From contig NVXV01000003.1 in the NCBI GenBank assembly GCA_002734085.1, forward strand, positions 217,512 through 265,025: DNA of 47,514 bases, written 5' to 3'. A program made the translations under genes and the position numbers. Positions 9,080-18,143 of this stretch are shown here, piece after piece (positions within the stretch are counted from its first letter, which is position 1; every line of letters starts with the position of its first letter). Source of the DNA: Fluviicola sp. (GTDB lineage: Bacteria > Bacteroidota > Bacteroidia > Flavobacteriales_D > Crocinitomicaceae). The notes beneath the pieces are model-generated. The model had not been told where the DNA came from. It saw nothing but the letters and a program-made list of their open reading frames with translations, and did no database searches.

Positions 9080-9706
9080 ATGTCATTTTTTAAAAGAATT
9101 TTCTCAAAAAAAGATAGCGTCGAGGAAAAGCAAGATGATCCCATGAAATATTTAGTTGTAGGATTAGGAAATCCAGGTGAAAAATATGAAAACACACGCC
9201 ACAATATTGGTTTCAAAGTCCTAGATGAATTTGCCGAAGAACGCAACGCTAAGTTTGAAACCGTTAAACTAGGTGATGTTGCAACGGCTAAATGGAAAGG
9301 TAGAACTGTTATTCTTCTTAAGCCTTCAACTTTTATGAACTTAAGTGGGAAAGCTGTAAACTACTACATGCAAAAAGAAAAAATACCACTCGATAAAGTA
9401 ATGATCATTACCGACGATATAGCTTTGCCCTTTGGGAAACTTCGCTTAAAAGGAAAAGGCAGTGATGGTGGACACAACGGTTTGAAAAGCGTTCAAGAAG
9501 TCTTAGGTTCTTCTGACTATGCCCGTTTAAGATTTGGAGTTGGAAATGAATTTCACAAAGGACAACAAGTGGATTATGTTTTGGGAGAATGGGATAAGGA
9601 AGAACTCAAAACATTACCAGAACGTATTAAAACAGCAACTGAATTCATCAAGGGATTCACCACAATTGGTTTAAATTTAACGATGACGAACTGGAACAAT
9701 AAATAG
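9080..9706 (+). CDS. pth: Peptidyl-tRNA hydrolase with N-terminal extension
   Basis: 208 residues. It cleaves the ester bond of peptidyl-tRNA released from stalled ribosomes, recycling tRNA in the cytoplasm. The core begins at Met22 (KYLVVGLGNPG) with NTRHNIGF (catalytic His41), FMNLSG, and GSDGGHNGLKS, all family hallmarks. Residues 1-21 (MSFFKRIFSKKDSVEEKQDD) precede the usual start. I kept ATG 9080 because a basic-aromatic opening followed by a charged linker is, as I recall, common in flavobacterial Pth. ATG 9143 would give the standard-length enzyme. It is followed after 2 nt by the fructosamine-kinase-like gene. Confidence 0.93.
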   Translation: MSFFKRIFSKKDSVEEKQDDPMKYLVVGLGNPGEKYENTRHNIGFKVLDEFAEERNAKFETVKLGDVATAKWKGRTVILLKPSTFMNLSGKAVNYYMQKEKIPLDKVMIITDDIALPFGKLRLKGKGSDGGHNGLKSVQEVLGSSDYARLRFGVGNEFHKGQQVDYVLGEWDKEELKTLPERIKTATEFIKGFTTIGLNLTMTNWNNK

Positions 9707-9708
9707 TT

Positions 9709-10569
9709 ATGCTTCAAGACGCACAACGTACTTTTATTGAAAATCAAATCAACCAAAAAATAATCAATGCTACTTCATTATCCGGTGGCGATATAAATGA
9801 TGTCTTCAAGGTCGAAACGGACGAAGAGACTCTAGTTATTAAAATCAACGATCTCAAACGTTTCCCTGAAATGCTCGAAAAAGAGTTTCGTGCTTTAGAT
9901 TTTTTAAAGAGCGTAAGCAAAGCAATTTATCCTAGTCCAATAGCACACTTTTCAGATGATGAATCGCAGTATTTAGTAATGGAATATATTGCAGAAGGAT
10001 CAAACTCAAGCAATGGCCAAAAATTATTGGGTCAACACCTCGCAGACCAGCACAGATGCTCTAATAAATCATTTGGGTGGGAAGAAAACAACTACATCGG
10101 AAGTCTACCACAAATAAATACCAATAAGTCTAACTGGTATGATTTCTACGCAGAAAATAGAATTTTATATCAAATCAAAATAGCTTTTGATAGCGGTATA
10201 ATAAATAAAGAGGTACTCAATAAAGTAGAGCGATTTTGCGCCAAAATTGAGGGACTTTTTCCAAAAGAGTCCCCTGCTCTGCTCCATGGAGATTTGTGGG
10301 GCGGTAATTATTTCATTGACCAAAACGATCAACCACTCTTTTACGATCCAGCGGTTTATTATGGACACCGAGAAATCGATATCGCAATGACGAGATTGTT
10401 CGGAGGTTTTTCTACCGAGTTTTACGAAAGCTACAATGAATCATTCCCCCTCGAAAAAGGTTGGGAGAATCGAATCCAATACGGTCAACTCTACCCCAAT
10501 TTAGTGCACTTAAATTTGTTTGGCGTTGGGTATTTGAGTTCTGTCGTGGATGTTGTTGGGAGGTTTTGA
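9709..10569 (+). CDS. Fructosamine kinase / ketosamine-3-kinase family protein
   Basis: 286 residues. The APH-like kinase fold has an N-lobe LSGGDINDVFKVET and a lysine in LVIKIN. The catalytic loop is LLHGDLWGGNYF, with the catalytic Asp in HGD. The metal-binding motif is FYDPAVYYGHREIDIAM. The length matches the family. Bacterial members phosphorylate ketosamines or ribulosamines formed by protein glycation (deglycation) or small sugar amines; which applies here is not known. It sits 2 nt after pth and is probably co-transcribed. A REP-like repeat begins 12 nt after its stop. Confidence 0.88.
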   Translation: MLQDAQRTFIENQINQKIINATSLSGGDINDVFKVETDEETLVIKINDLKRFPEMLEKEFRALDFLKSVSKAIYPSPIAHFSDDESQYLVMEYIAEGSNSSNGQKLLGQHLADQHRCSNKSFGWEENNYIGSLPQINTNKSNWYDFYAENRILYQIKIAFDSGIINKEVLNKVERFCAKIEGLFPKESPALLHGDLWGGNYFIDQNDQPLFYDPAVYYGHREIDIAMTRLFGGFSTEFYESYNESFPLEKGWENRIQYGQLYPNLVHLNLFGVGYLSSVVDVVGRF

Positions 10570-10580
10570 GATTTGAAGAC

Positions 10581-10674
10581 GGAAAGCCATTGAAACGGCT
10601 AAAATGATAGGGCGTGGGAATATTTTTTTTAGAATGCGGGTTGAAACCCGCATCGATAGGAGCTTCGCTCTTAT
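10581..10674 (+). repeat. REP-like palindromic repeat, copy A
   Basis: Three modules in a row: a short stem AGCCATT/AACGGCT (10585-10600); GGGCGTGGG; a perfect palindrome at 10634-10653 with arms ATGCGGGTT and AACCCGCAT; then CGATAG and a mini-hairpin GAGC-TTC-GCTC (10660-10670). The same order recurs at 17340, at 18060 (inverted) and, altered, at 18233. Confidence 0.85.
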
Positions 10675-10745
10675 TTAAAAAAAATAACTAAATTCATGTT
10701 TACCTTTACTCATTCTCGACATCTGTTAGTAAAGAAGCAAATATT

Positions 10746-11270
10746 ATGGACCACAAAACACAGAAAATAGAGCTACAACGCCTGTACAAAAAATGGCCAG
10801 ACATCAAGCGCTATTTACGTTCTAAAGGATGCTTGTCGACAGATGCCGAGGATATTTTCCAGGAAGCACTTATTATTTATACGCGAAAGTGTGAGGAAAA
10901 GGATTTTCAATTGGATGTTGCACCCTTTCATTTTATAAAAGGCATTTGCAAGTTCTTATGGTACAATCAATCGCGAAAGAACAAACCTCAAATGGAGTTG
11001 AATGAAGAACTCACTAAGCTCAACGTAGAGGAAGATTGGATGCAAAAAGAACTGCAATTTAAAAAGATGGAAGATGTAATAAACTCCATCGGCGAAAAAT
11101 GCAAGGAGCTACTGACTTCTTTCTACGGCTTAGGACTGAGCATGACCAAAATCGCGGAGAAACTGGGAATGCGCAACGACAAAGTTGCTAAAGCCCAAAA
11201 GTATCGCTGTTTGCAAAAAGCGAAAGAATTAGCTGCGTCCAAAACGGCTGCTTCAACTGAAAATCTTTAA
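10746..11270 (+). CDS. ECF-type RNA polymerase sigma factor
   Basis: 174 residues with only sigma regions 2 and 4. Region 2 contains DAEDIFQEALIIY (about 33-45), the core-binding helix. Region 4 contains the helix-turn-helix LSMTKIAEKLGMRNDKVAKAQ (about 129-150). It would direct RNA polymerase to a small stress or envelope regulon. The next gene, 12 nt downstream, is a membrane protein with an anti-sigma-like N-terminus, so the two are probably a sigma/anti-sigma pair in one operon. A -7-like TACCTTTA lies at 10701-10708. A REP-like repeat lies upstream. The identity as an ECF-like sigma factor is well supported; its regulon is unknown. Confidence 0.85.
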   Translation: MDHKTQKIELQRLYKKWPDIKRYLRSKGCLSTDAEDIFQEALIIYTRKCEEKDFQLDVAPFHFIKGICKFLWYNQSRKNKPQMELNEELTKLNVEEDWMQKELQFKKMEDVINSIGEKCKELLTSFYGLGLSMTKIAEKLGMRNDKVAKAQKYRCLQKAKELAASKTAASTENL

Positions 11271-11282
11271 AAACTGGAAATC

Positions 11283-13415
11283 ATGAAACGAGATAACACA
11301 AAAATAATCGATCAATATTTGTCTGGAGAACTTTCAGACACGGAGAGAATTGACTTTGAAAAGAAGTTAGAATCGAATGCTGAACTACAAAAAGAATTGG
11401 AGCTTCAGCGAAATATTTATGAAGGTGCTAAAAGAGCTAACACTAGAAACACTGTGAAGTCAGTCGGTAAAAAACACCATCTAATAAATCTAACGAAATG
11501 GATTATAGGAGGAATTGCAGTTATCGCACTTATAGTATCAGCAGTATACTTTTCGATGCAATTGAACAGTACTTCTGAAAAAGAAAGAGAATCTACGACT
11601 CAACTTCAAATCCAACTGAAAAGTAAAGAACTGATAAAAGATCTTCCAAGAGAAGTATTTACATGGAGTGGAGAAGATACTATTTACCTTTCAGAAAGCG
11701 GAGTATTGATTTCTGTCCCCAACGAAGCACTTTTACAAAATGGACAACCCTATAAAGGGAAAGCAATCATTGAATGGCAAGAAGCAGTGGACGGAGCAAC
11801 AATCATGAAAAGCGGCCTCAGTACGATGGCAGACAGCAATCTTCTCGAAACACAGGGAATGTTCTCCTTCCGTGTACAAGCTGAAAACGGGGGCTTACTA
11901 GAAGTCGATCCAGAAGTGGGGATTTACCTTCAAGTCCCTGTTGATGAGATTAAACCAGGAATGCAATTATACAAGGGCGAATATGATAAGGACAGTGTAA
12001 TCAACTGGGTGAATCCAGTACCATTAGAGAAAATTCCAGTACCTGTTGACATGAGCGAACTTGATTTTTATCCTAGAGGATATGAAGACACATTGGATAA
12101 ATTGAAATTGAGTCAAGAAAAGGAATATCGTGATAGTTTGTATTTGGCTTGTGAAGTTTTCGAAATGGAGAGTAATGACGATCAAATTAATAAAGAGGAA
12201 GAAATTACTAATACTTCAAATCTAGCAGAACATCGCATCTATGACACTCTCATTGAAGATACTCTTTATGAATATTCTGAAAATCAAGAAGAAGTATCTG
12301 CTGTGGATAGCATTCAATATGAAAAATTTAATTCCATTCCACCATCAAAAGTCTTAGCGTTTTGGAATAAAAAATTCAATAATACAATTCTAGCAACAAG
12401 AAATTTTGAAAAACGAATGCGTGAAATCCATGAAACTTGTGATGAATCTTTATTGAAACTATACACAAGTAATCTTGATCGACCTTTGTACTTTATTGAT
12501 TCATTAGCGGTGACTAGAGGATATAAACAATTCGAATCCTTTTTTGCAGAACGTGTGGGGAAAATCGAGTTGGATAATCCACACCTTAATAAACTTCACA
12601 AATTTTATGAGCGTGGAATTAAAGAATTACGTGAACAACTTAAATTGGAACGAGAAAGAAAAGCGCAACAAGAAAGAAAGTGGGATAATGAAGTGACTAC
12701 CGCAAGGAGTGAAGAAAATGTTCGTACGGCAAATAGAAAAGCACAAGCTTTTCAAGAAGAAGCTAGTTTGAATCATGAACATGTTAGAAAGCAATTAGGT
12801 TTTACTCAAAACATCAAGATTACTAAAAACACAATTATCGTGAATATTGATCGAGAAGTATATGCTGCCACTAGAGCTAGAAAAACGACTAAGGTCTCCT
12901 TTAATGGGAAGACTTCTGTAATCAAATACAATGATTTTACTCTTGAAGTAGCAAAACATAAAAACTTTGAAAGGCTTTATGTTTATCTTCTCTCAGATAA
13001 ATTGAACAGTTACCAGCGTGTTGGTCATAAACAAGGAAAAGTCGACTACCCATTAAATGATAGAATCACTTATGACATTGTAGTTCTAGGAATTAATGAA
13101 ACGGGATACTTCTATCATGAAATTAAACAAATCAAGAAAGGGACGTTCGGAGAAGTAAAATTAAAGTCAATTTCTGAAAGTGATTTTGAAAAACGAATTA
13201 TTACATTAAATCAAAATCGATTGGGTCGGCCTATGAACATTAAGGATGAATTAGCGTGGCTTAAATTAGAAAAAGAGAATTATAAAGTACAACGATTGAG
13301 GGAGGAAAAACGAAAGTTTTTAGAAAGGGTTAGGAAAGTTGTTTTTCCTTGTTATAACAATAATGGATATAAAGACATCCTAATAGAAGTATTTCCAACA
13401 GTAGTAACAGAATAG
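11283..13415 (+). CDS. Anti-sigma-like membrane protein with large periplasmic domain
   Basis: 710 residues. The N-terminal 60 residues (IIDQYLSGELSDTERIDFEKKL...) resemble the cytoplasmic segment of Bacteroidota anti-sigma factors. One transmembrane helix follows at about 72-92 (KWIIGGIAVIALIVSAVYF), so the remaining 600 or more residues should be periplasmic. That part has an early beta-rich module (about 110-260), an acidic linker, and a charged coiled-coil (about 440-500, rich in E, R, K, Q). It ends in a beta-rich module with EVYAATRARKTTK. I do not recognise the periplasmic domains. Coupling to the ECF gene (12 nt) suggests it senses envelope status and holds or releases the sigma factor. 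A strong terminator follows. Confidence 0.72.
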   Translation: MKRDNTKIIDQYLSGELSDTERIDFEKKLESNAELQKELELQRNIYEGAKRANTRNTVKSVGKKHHLINLTKWIIGGIAVIALIVSAVYFSMQLNSTSEKERESTTQLQIQLKSKELIKDLPREVFTWSGEDTIYLSESGVLISVPNEALLQNGQPYKGKAIIEWQEAVDGATIMKSGLSTMADSNLLETQGMFSFRVQAENGGLLEVDPEVGIYLQVPVDEIKPGMQLYKGEYDKDSVINWVNPVPLEKIPVPVDMSELDFYPRGYEDTLDKLKLSQEKEYRDSLYLACEVFEMESNDDQINKEEEITNTSNLAEHRIYDTLIEDTLYEYSENQEEVSAVDSIQYEKFNSIPPSKVLAFWNKKFNNTILATRNFEKRMREIHETCDESLLKLYTSNLDRPLYFIDSLAVTRGYKQFESFFAERVGKIELDNPHLNKLHKFYERGIKELREQLKLERERKAQQERKWDNEVTTARSEENVRTANRKAQAFQEEASLNHEHVRKQLGFTQNIKITKNTIIVNIDREVYAATRARKTTKVSFNGKTSVIKYNDFTLEVAKHKNFERLYVYLLSDKLNSYQRVGHKQGKVDYPLNDRITYDIVVLGINETGYFYHEIKQIKKGTFGEVKLKSISESDFEKRIITLNQNRLGRPMNIKDELAWLKLEKENYKVQRLREEKRKFLERVRKVVFPCYNNNGYKDILIEVFPTVVTE

Positions 13416-13456
13416 AAGAAAGGGATCTCTTTTCCAAAAATCAAAACATCAACATA

Positions 13457-13497
13457 ACTATAGGCTAAGGAAAAAATCTCTTAGCCTATAGTTTTTA
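13457..13497 (+). terminator. Rho-independent terminator of the ECF sigma operon
   Basis: A 13-bp perfect stem, ACTATAGGCTAAG (13457-13469) with CTTAGCCTATAGT (13480-13492), has a 10-nt loop and runs into TTTTT. Confidence 0.9.
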
Positions 13498-13579
13498 CAA
13501 TCAAAACATTAAACCGTTCTCTCTGTCTTTTTTCAGAAAGTGTAATTCCTTACAACTCAAAAAAGCCCACATTTTTTCT

Positions 13580-13587
13580 TATATTTG
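13580..13587 (+). promoter_or_regulatory. -7 promoter element upstream of the 1,022-residue T9SS gene
   Basis: TATATTTG matches TAnnTTTG exactly and ends 23 nt before ATG 13611, giving a short leader. No clear -33 TTG is present at the usual spacing. Confidence 0.55.
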
Positions 13588-13610
13588 AGTAACACAAAAA
13601 CTACTACAGT

Positions 13611-16600
13611 ATGAAAAAATCTACATTTATTTTATTATTTATGTCGTTTTTGACAACATCTGCATTTGCACAGTTTGTTAAGAACGAAGGTCAAGTAACC
13701 GATGAACAAGGAAGTGTTCATCCAGAAGTATTATTTACGCTTCAGTCAGAACAGTCGAGACTCTTTTTCGAAAAAGATAAAATTGTTTTCGCTTTACATG
13801 AAATCGTGTTTACTGAAAACGAAGAGAGTAAAAGACTGATGAACGAAGGAGATCTTGAAGCTGCAAAAGAAGCTTCTCTCGGAGTAAAAACACAAAGAAT
13901 TGATTTCGAATTTGTGGGTGCGAACCAGAATCCCGAAATTGTTTTTGAAAAACCGCGGAGTGAAGTACAAAACTTTTACTTAGCACATTGTCCAAAAGGA
14001 ATTAACCATGTAAAGATGTATGATCAAGTGATATACAAAAACCTTTATCCAAACATTGATCTAGTTTTCAAATCAACAGCGGGTCAAGTAAAATATGACA
14101 TCGTCGTTCGTCCTGGTGGAGATCTCTCAGATGTGAAGTTTCGCTATAATGGAGCTGATGAATTAGACCTCAAAGAAGACAGACTGATTGCTTCAACTAA
14201 ATTATTTCCATTAGTTGAAAATATCCCTTTTTCATTTTGGGAAAAGACTGAAAAACCTGTTGATATAAGCTATAAGTTATATGAAGATAATATTTTTGGG
14301 TTTCAGACAGAGGAGCGTTTATCGAGTTCTGAAACACTTGTTATTGATCCAGTTTTATCGTGGGCAACGCTATTTCAGCCAACAATAAGTGGGAGTTCTT
14401 CTGGTATTCGCGGTAATGTTACAACTGATGAAAACGGAAACTTTTTTTATCAAATAAATACATACGTTGCTGATATGCCTCTAAGTAATCCCGGAGGAGT
14501 CGCTTATTACGACCCAAATTATTCTGGATCGGGCTTAGATGTCTATTTTGGAAAATTTGATGTAGATAGAAATTTAGTTTGGTCCACATTTTTAGGAGGT
14601 ACTGGTTCACAAAATAATTACTATGACCATGGTATTCGTGCTCGTGGTAATATATTTTATGTATGTGGACAAACGGGAAGTACAGATTTTCCAACTATGG
14701 ATCAAGGAAGTGGAGCATTCTATGAGACAACTCCCGGAGATGGTTTTCTCTCTAAGTTTAATATTACAACAGGTGAAATGATCCACTCTACTTATTTACT
14801 TTCAGGATCTAAGTTCGGTGTAGACGTGGATAGTAACGGCAACGTTGCTGTAAACTCTTCAGCATCTACTTCAGACACACCTTCAGTTGTGTCTAGAGCT
14901 GGTGCTTTCAATCAAGCTGCGACCACAGGAAATAGTGATATATTCGTTTATATGTTTGACGCCAATATGGTTCAAACTTGGGGGACATATCTTGGTGGTA
15001 CATCCTATGAAGATGCCATGGGTATAAAGTTTGACAATTTGAATAATTTATATCTATTTAATAGAACGAGTAGTGCAGACGCACCAATGGTTAACCCAGG
15101 CGGTGGAGCATTTTATGATAATGTTTATGCCGACAACCAGGATTACTGGCTTGTGAAATTTGATGTAAACGGAAGTATGGCATGGAGTACATTATATGGT
15201 GGAGATGGACTAGAAGGCCTTTCTTATTCTCAAGTAGAAATAAATGATAATAATGATGTGATTTTTACCTCTTCAACAAGAAGTACTGTAATGCCTCTAC
15301 TTGACCCAGGAAATGGTGCGTATTACCAAACTACACCTGTTGGATTAAATGATGGAATGGGTGGTTCTCAAGGAAGTGGATTTCTAATGCGATTTGATGA
15401 AAATGCGGTGCTGTTACATGGTACTTATATGGGTGAAGACAATGAGACCAACTACATTCAAGGTCAGACGAAAGGGAAAAACGGTGAACATTATTTACTA
15501 TTTCAAGCGAAAGACTTTCCAATCACCACTCTAACTGGAGCATATAATGTATCAAATGCAGACCCCACAAAATATGGATATATGGCAATGGAAATGACGT
15601 CTGATTTTGCAATTAACTGGGCTTCTTATGTGCATTCTGATAGCTGTTACATGGAGCGAATGGTTAGTGATATTGATAACGGAAGACTATATATAACCGG
15701 TACAACTCAAGCTACAGACTTCCCTTACACCGATCCAGGTGGAGGAGCATACTACGATGACCAATGGAACTCTGGAGCTAACAGAGCATGGGCGATTATG
15801 GAGTTTGAAATTTGCAGTACTCCTGATCAACCCTCAACTATTTCTGGTCCAACCGATATCTGCGAAGGAGAAACTGTGACGTATTCTGTAACAAATGATC
15901 CTAGTGCGGATAGTTATACCTGGACCATTCCGAATGGGTGGACAGGGACAAGTACAACAAACAGTATCACAGTAACTGCCGATAATTCGAGCGGTAATTT
16001 AACTGTTATTGCGAATAACTCATGTGGAGGTTCTGACCAACAGACAATTTCTGTCACTGTAAATCTTGAAACAAGCGCAAGTATTACTGAAACAGCATGT
16101 AAAACATATACAAGTCCTCTTGGAAATGATTATACATCTTCACAGGTCATTGTAGAAGTACTTACAAATGTTGCTGGGTGTGATAGTACATTAACTATAG
16201 ATTTAACTGTTGAAAATCCTGATGTATCAACTTCACTTCAAGATGAGACAATCACTGCTAACGCTACTGGTGTTACTTACCAATGGTTAAATTGTGAAGG
16301 AAACACAGTAATTAGTGGAGAAACAAATCAAAGTTTCACCGCAACACAAAATGGAAGTTATGCTGTCGTAATAACTACTCCTAATGGGTGTGCAGACACT
16401 TCAGACTGTGTAGCAATTACAACGGTTAGCTTAGAGGATCAAGACAAAGAGTCTCTGATAGTCTATCCGAATCCTTCTGAAGGAATATATACTGTAAGTG
16501 GGTATGATGCGAATGCTACGTTGTATGTGTTTGATGCAAACGGCAAGCTAATTACAAGTCAAGAGAAATTAACAGATTCTAAAACAATCATTGATGTTTC

Positions 16601-16679
16601 AAAAGAAACTCCAGGTATTTATTTTCTTGAGATTCACACAGATTCTGAAATTGTTCATAAGAAGTTGACCAAATTGTAA
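13611..16679 (+). CDS. Large secreted T9SS protein with beta-propeller-like repeats and PKD/Ig-like modules
   Basis: 1,022 residues. The signal peptide ends SAFAQ. Residues about 22-250 resemble the DUF7948 domain found at the front of many Bacteroidota SBBP proteins. About 250-720 hold blade-like repeats, each ending in a variant of W(G/S)T-YLGG (for example WSTFLGG, WGTYLGG, WSTLYGG) and with recurring NPGGGAFYD-type loops. About 745-930 contain PKD/Ig-like modules with CEGETVTYSVTN and NGCADTSDC. A T9SS type A sorting domain starts at VYPNPSEG and ends LTKL. Probably a surface adhesin or matrix protein; no enzyme motif seen. It follows the ECF/anti-sigma pair but has its own promoter and terminators on both sides. 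Confidence 0.85.
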   Translation: MKKSTFILLFMSFLTTSAFAQFVKNEGQVTDEQGSVHPEVLFTLQSEQSRLFFEKDKIVFALHEIVFTENEESKRLMNEGDLEAAKEASLGVKTQRIDFEFVGANQNPEIVFEKPRSEVQNFYLAHCPKGINHVKMYDQVIYKNLYPNIDLVFKSTAGQVKYDIVVRPGGDLSDVKFRYNGADELDLKEDRLIASTKLFPLVENIPFSFWEKTEKPVDISYKLYEDNIFGFQTEERLSSSETLVIDPVLSWATLFQPTISGSSSGIRGNVTTDENGNFFYQINTYVADMPLSNPGGVAYYDPNYSGSGLDVYFGKFDVDRNLVWSTFLGGTGSQNNYYDHGIRARGNIFYVCGQTGSTDFPTMDQGSGAFYETTPGDGFLSKFNITTGEMIHSTYLLSGSKFGVDVDSNGNVAVNSSASTSDTPSVVSRAGAFNQAATTGNSDIFVYMFDANMVQTWGTYLGGTSYEDAMGIKFDNLNNLYLFNRTSSADAPMVNPGGGAFYDNVYADNQDYWLVKFDVNGSMAWSTLYGGDGLEGLSYSQVEINDNNDVIFTSSTRSTVMPLLDPGNGAYYQTTPVGLNDGMGGSQGSGFLMRFDENAVLLHGTYMGEDNETNYIQGQTKGKNGEHYLLFQAKDFPITTLTGAYNVSNADPTKYGYMAMEMTSDFAINWASYVHSDSCYMERMVSDIDNGRLYITGTTQATDFPYTDPGGGAYYDDQWNSGANRAWAIMEFEICSTPDQPSTISGPTDICEGETVTYSVTNDPSADSYTWTIPNGWTGTSTTNSITVTADNSSGNLTVIANNSCGGSDQQTISVTVNLETSASITETACKTYTSPLGNDYTSSQVIVEVLTNVAGCDSTLTIDLTVENPDVSTSLQDETITANATGVTYQWLNCEGNTVISGETNQSFTATQNGSYAVVITTPNGCADTSDCVAITTVSLEDQDKESLIVYPNPSEGIYTVSGYDANATLYVFDANGKLITSQEKLTDSKTIIDVSKETPGIYFLEIHTDSEIVHKKLTKL

Positions 16680-16701
16680 GTAATATTCATTCTAATAGAT
16701 T

Positions 16702-16738
16702 AAAAAAACGTCATTGATAATCCCAGTGACGTTTTTTT
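16702..16738 (+). terminator. Rho-independent terminator after the large T9SS gene
   Basis: AAAAAAACGTCA (16702-16713) pairs with TGACGTTTTTTT (16727-16738). The stem is 5 bp of GC-containing sequence extended by A/T pairs, and it runs into a T-tract. Confidence 0.85.
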
Positions 16739-16861
16739 ATCCCTTCACTTTAAAAAAAATGCTCATCGAAATTAGTTACACTAATTCACAACAAATTTGG
16801 TCAATTATAAAGAGTTTCCTATTTTGTAGTGACAAGTAAAGACTAATTAAAACAAACTATA

Positions 16862-17245
16862 ATGAACAATACAGATAAAGAGAAATCGTGGACGAGTTGG
16901 TTTGAAATTCCTGTTAGGGATTTTGACAGAGCCAAAGCATTTTATGAAAAAATATTTGATACAGAAATTACAGCCGTGGAAACAGATGAACTAAAGTTAG
17001 GAGTGTTCCCGCATAAAGAAGTGGGATGCGCTTTGTGTTATAATCCAGAATATTATCAACCTGGCGAAACAGGACCACTTGTTTACTTGAATGCTAACCC
17101 TGATTTGCTTGAAGTTGCCAACAGAATTGAAAGCGCTGGAGGAAAAATGGTGATGCACAAAAAGCCAATTTCAGATGAATACGGTTTCATGTGTGTATTT
17201 AAAGATACGGAAGGAAATAAATTGGCTTTGCATTCTAAGAAATAG
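16862..17245 (+). CDS. VOC (glyoxalase/bleomycin-resistance fold) family protein
   Basis: 127 residues. One VOC domain has the two beta-alpha-beta-beta-beta halves typical of the family: WFEIPVRDFDRAKAFYEKIF at the start and EYGFMCVFKDTEGNKLALHS at the end. The final segment gives the usual metal-ligand Glu position, but I cannot name a substrate. Proteins of this size are mostly uncharacterised and often act as dimers. It stands alone between a terminator upstream and a REP-like repeat downstream. No clear promoter element was found, though TATTTTG occurs about 40 nt before the start. Confidence 0.85.
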   Translation: MNNTDKEKSWTSWFEIPVRDFDRAKAFYEKIFDTEITAVETDELKLGVFPHKEVGCALCYNPEYYQPGETGPLVYLNANPDLLEVANRIESAGGKMVMHKKPISDEYGFMCVFKDTEGNKLALHSKK

Positions 17246-17339
17246 GAAAAGGATTGATAATATAAATATGCGTAAACCTCTTACTACATCCCCATTCTAT
17301 GGGGGAATTCTTCTATAAATGGATAGCAACGTAATGCGG

Positions 17340-17428
17340 AAAGCCGTTGAAACGGCTGAATAATAGGGGCGTGGGCATTTTTTAGAATGCGGGCTTAAGC
17401 CCGCATCAATAGGAGCTTCACTCTTAAT
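17340..17428 (+). repeat. REP-like palindromic repeat, copy B (left flank of transposase gene)
   Basis: Same module order as copy A: stem AGCCGTT/AACGGCT (17342-17357, perfect), GGGGCGTGGGC, a perfect 20-nt palindrome at 17387-17406 with arms ATGCGGGCT, then CAATAG and GAGCTTCACTC (17413-17423). It ends 20 nt before the 3' end of the minus-strand transposase gene. A separate CCCCATTCTATGGGGG hairpin lies just to the left, near 17291-17306. Confidence 0.9.
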
Positions 17429-17448
17429 TTTAAAAATGCTAACGTCTT

Positions 17449-17901
17449 TTATTTCAATAATTCATCTCGCTCAGAATCCAAATTATGCAAGCTTAGAAAT
17501 GATTTATATTCCTCAATAAACTTCTTCTTTTCATGATGCTTCTTTTGATTTAAAATATATTGATACACCCGATTATTGACAGATTCTGAAACGGAAAACG
17601 AACGATATCCCTTTTGCCAGGCAAATTTATCATTGATCAAGTTATTACTATTTACAAAATGGGAGCTGCTTCCTTTGACGCGTTGAATAATATCATCAAG
17701 AGATCTTTTTGGATTTAATAGAAATAAACAATGTACATGATCGTGATATCCGTTTGAAATTCGGATGGGGCAACCCACTTCTTGAAATTTTTTCATAATA
17801 TAATCGTGAAGCTCTGTGTCTATGTTTGGATTAATTAATGGCCTTCTATTTTTTGTGGCCCATATAGCGTGAATCCAAATCCTATTGAATGATTTTGGCA
17901 T
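17449..17901 (-). CDS. REP-associated tyrosine (Y1, IS200-like) transposase, RAYT type
   Basis: 150 residues, starting at ATG 17901. The HUH metal-binding motif is in NGYHDHVHCLFLL (His55-Val56-His57). The nucleophile region is VYQYILNQKKHH, with Tyr115 and Gln119 in the family's Y-x3-Q spacing. FAWQKGYRSFSVS (about 93-105) is also a hallmark of the group. By family knowledge it cuts and joins single-stranded DNA at hairpin ends, forming a 5'-phosphotyrosine link. All catalytic residues are present and there is no frameshift, so it may be active. The flanking inverted palindromes favour a domesticated RAYT over an ordinary IS200; no tnpB is nearby. Confidence 0.88.
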   Translation of the reverse strand: MPKSFNRIWIHAIWATKNRRPLINPNIDTELHDYIMKKFQEVGCPIRISNGYHDHVHCLFLLNPKRSLDDIIQRVKGSSSHFVNSNNLINDKFAWQKGYRSFSVSESVNNRVYQYILNQKKHHEKKKFIEEYKSFLSLHNLDSERDELLK

Positions 17902-18059
17902 TTTGATTAGTGATTTTGGTTAATATCTTTAATTAAGTTAGTGAAAAGTTTAGACTGGAATTCTTGATTTGAAGATTTTTTTTGAGAAAATTATTTGTGT
18001 CTTAATATCGTAGATATGATAAAATCTCAAATCAAGGATTTATTCAATGGGCAAATCCA

Positions 18060-18143
18060 AAAGAGCGAAGCTTTCTATCGATGCGGGATTCATCCCGCAT
18101 AAAAAGAATATGGTTTGCCCCTACAAGTGGTTTCAACCACTTA
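18060..18143 (-). repeat. REP-like palindromic repeat, copy C (inverted, right flank of transposase gene)
   Basis: Read on the minus strand it gives the same order as copies A and B: stem AAGTGGTT/AACCACTT (18142-18125), GTAGGGGC, a palindrome at 18100-18081 with arms ATGCGGGAT, CGATAG, then AAGCTTCGCTC (18073-18063). The first stem has a different sequence from copy A but still pairs perfectly, so structure is conserved over sequence. Confidence 0.88.

Noticed and set aside
17281-17310. CCCCATTCTATGGGGG hairpin as a terminator of the VOC gene
   Set aside because: No T-tract follows, and the loop-stem fits the neighbouring repeat region as well.
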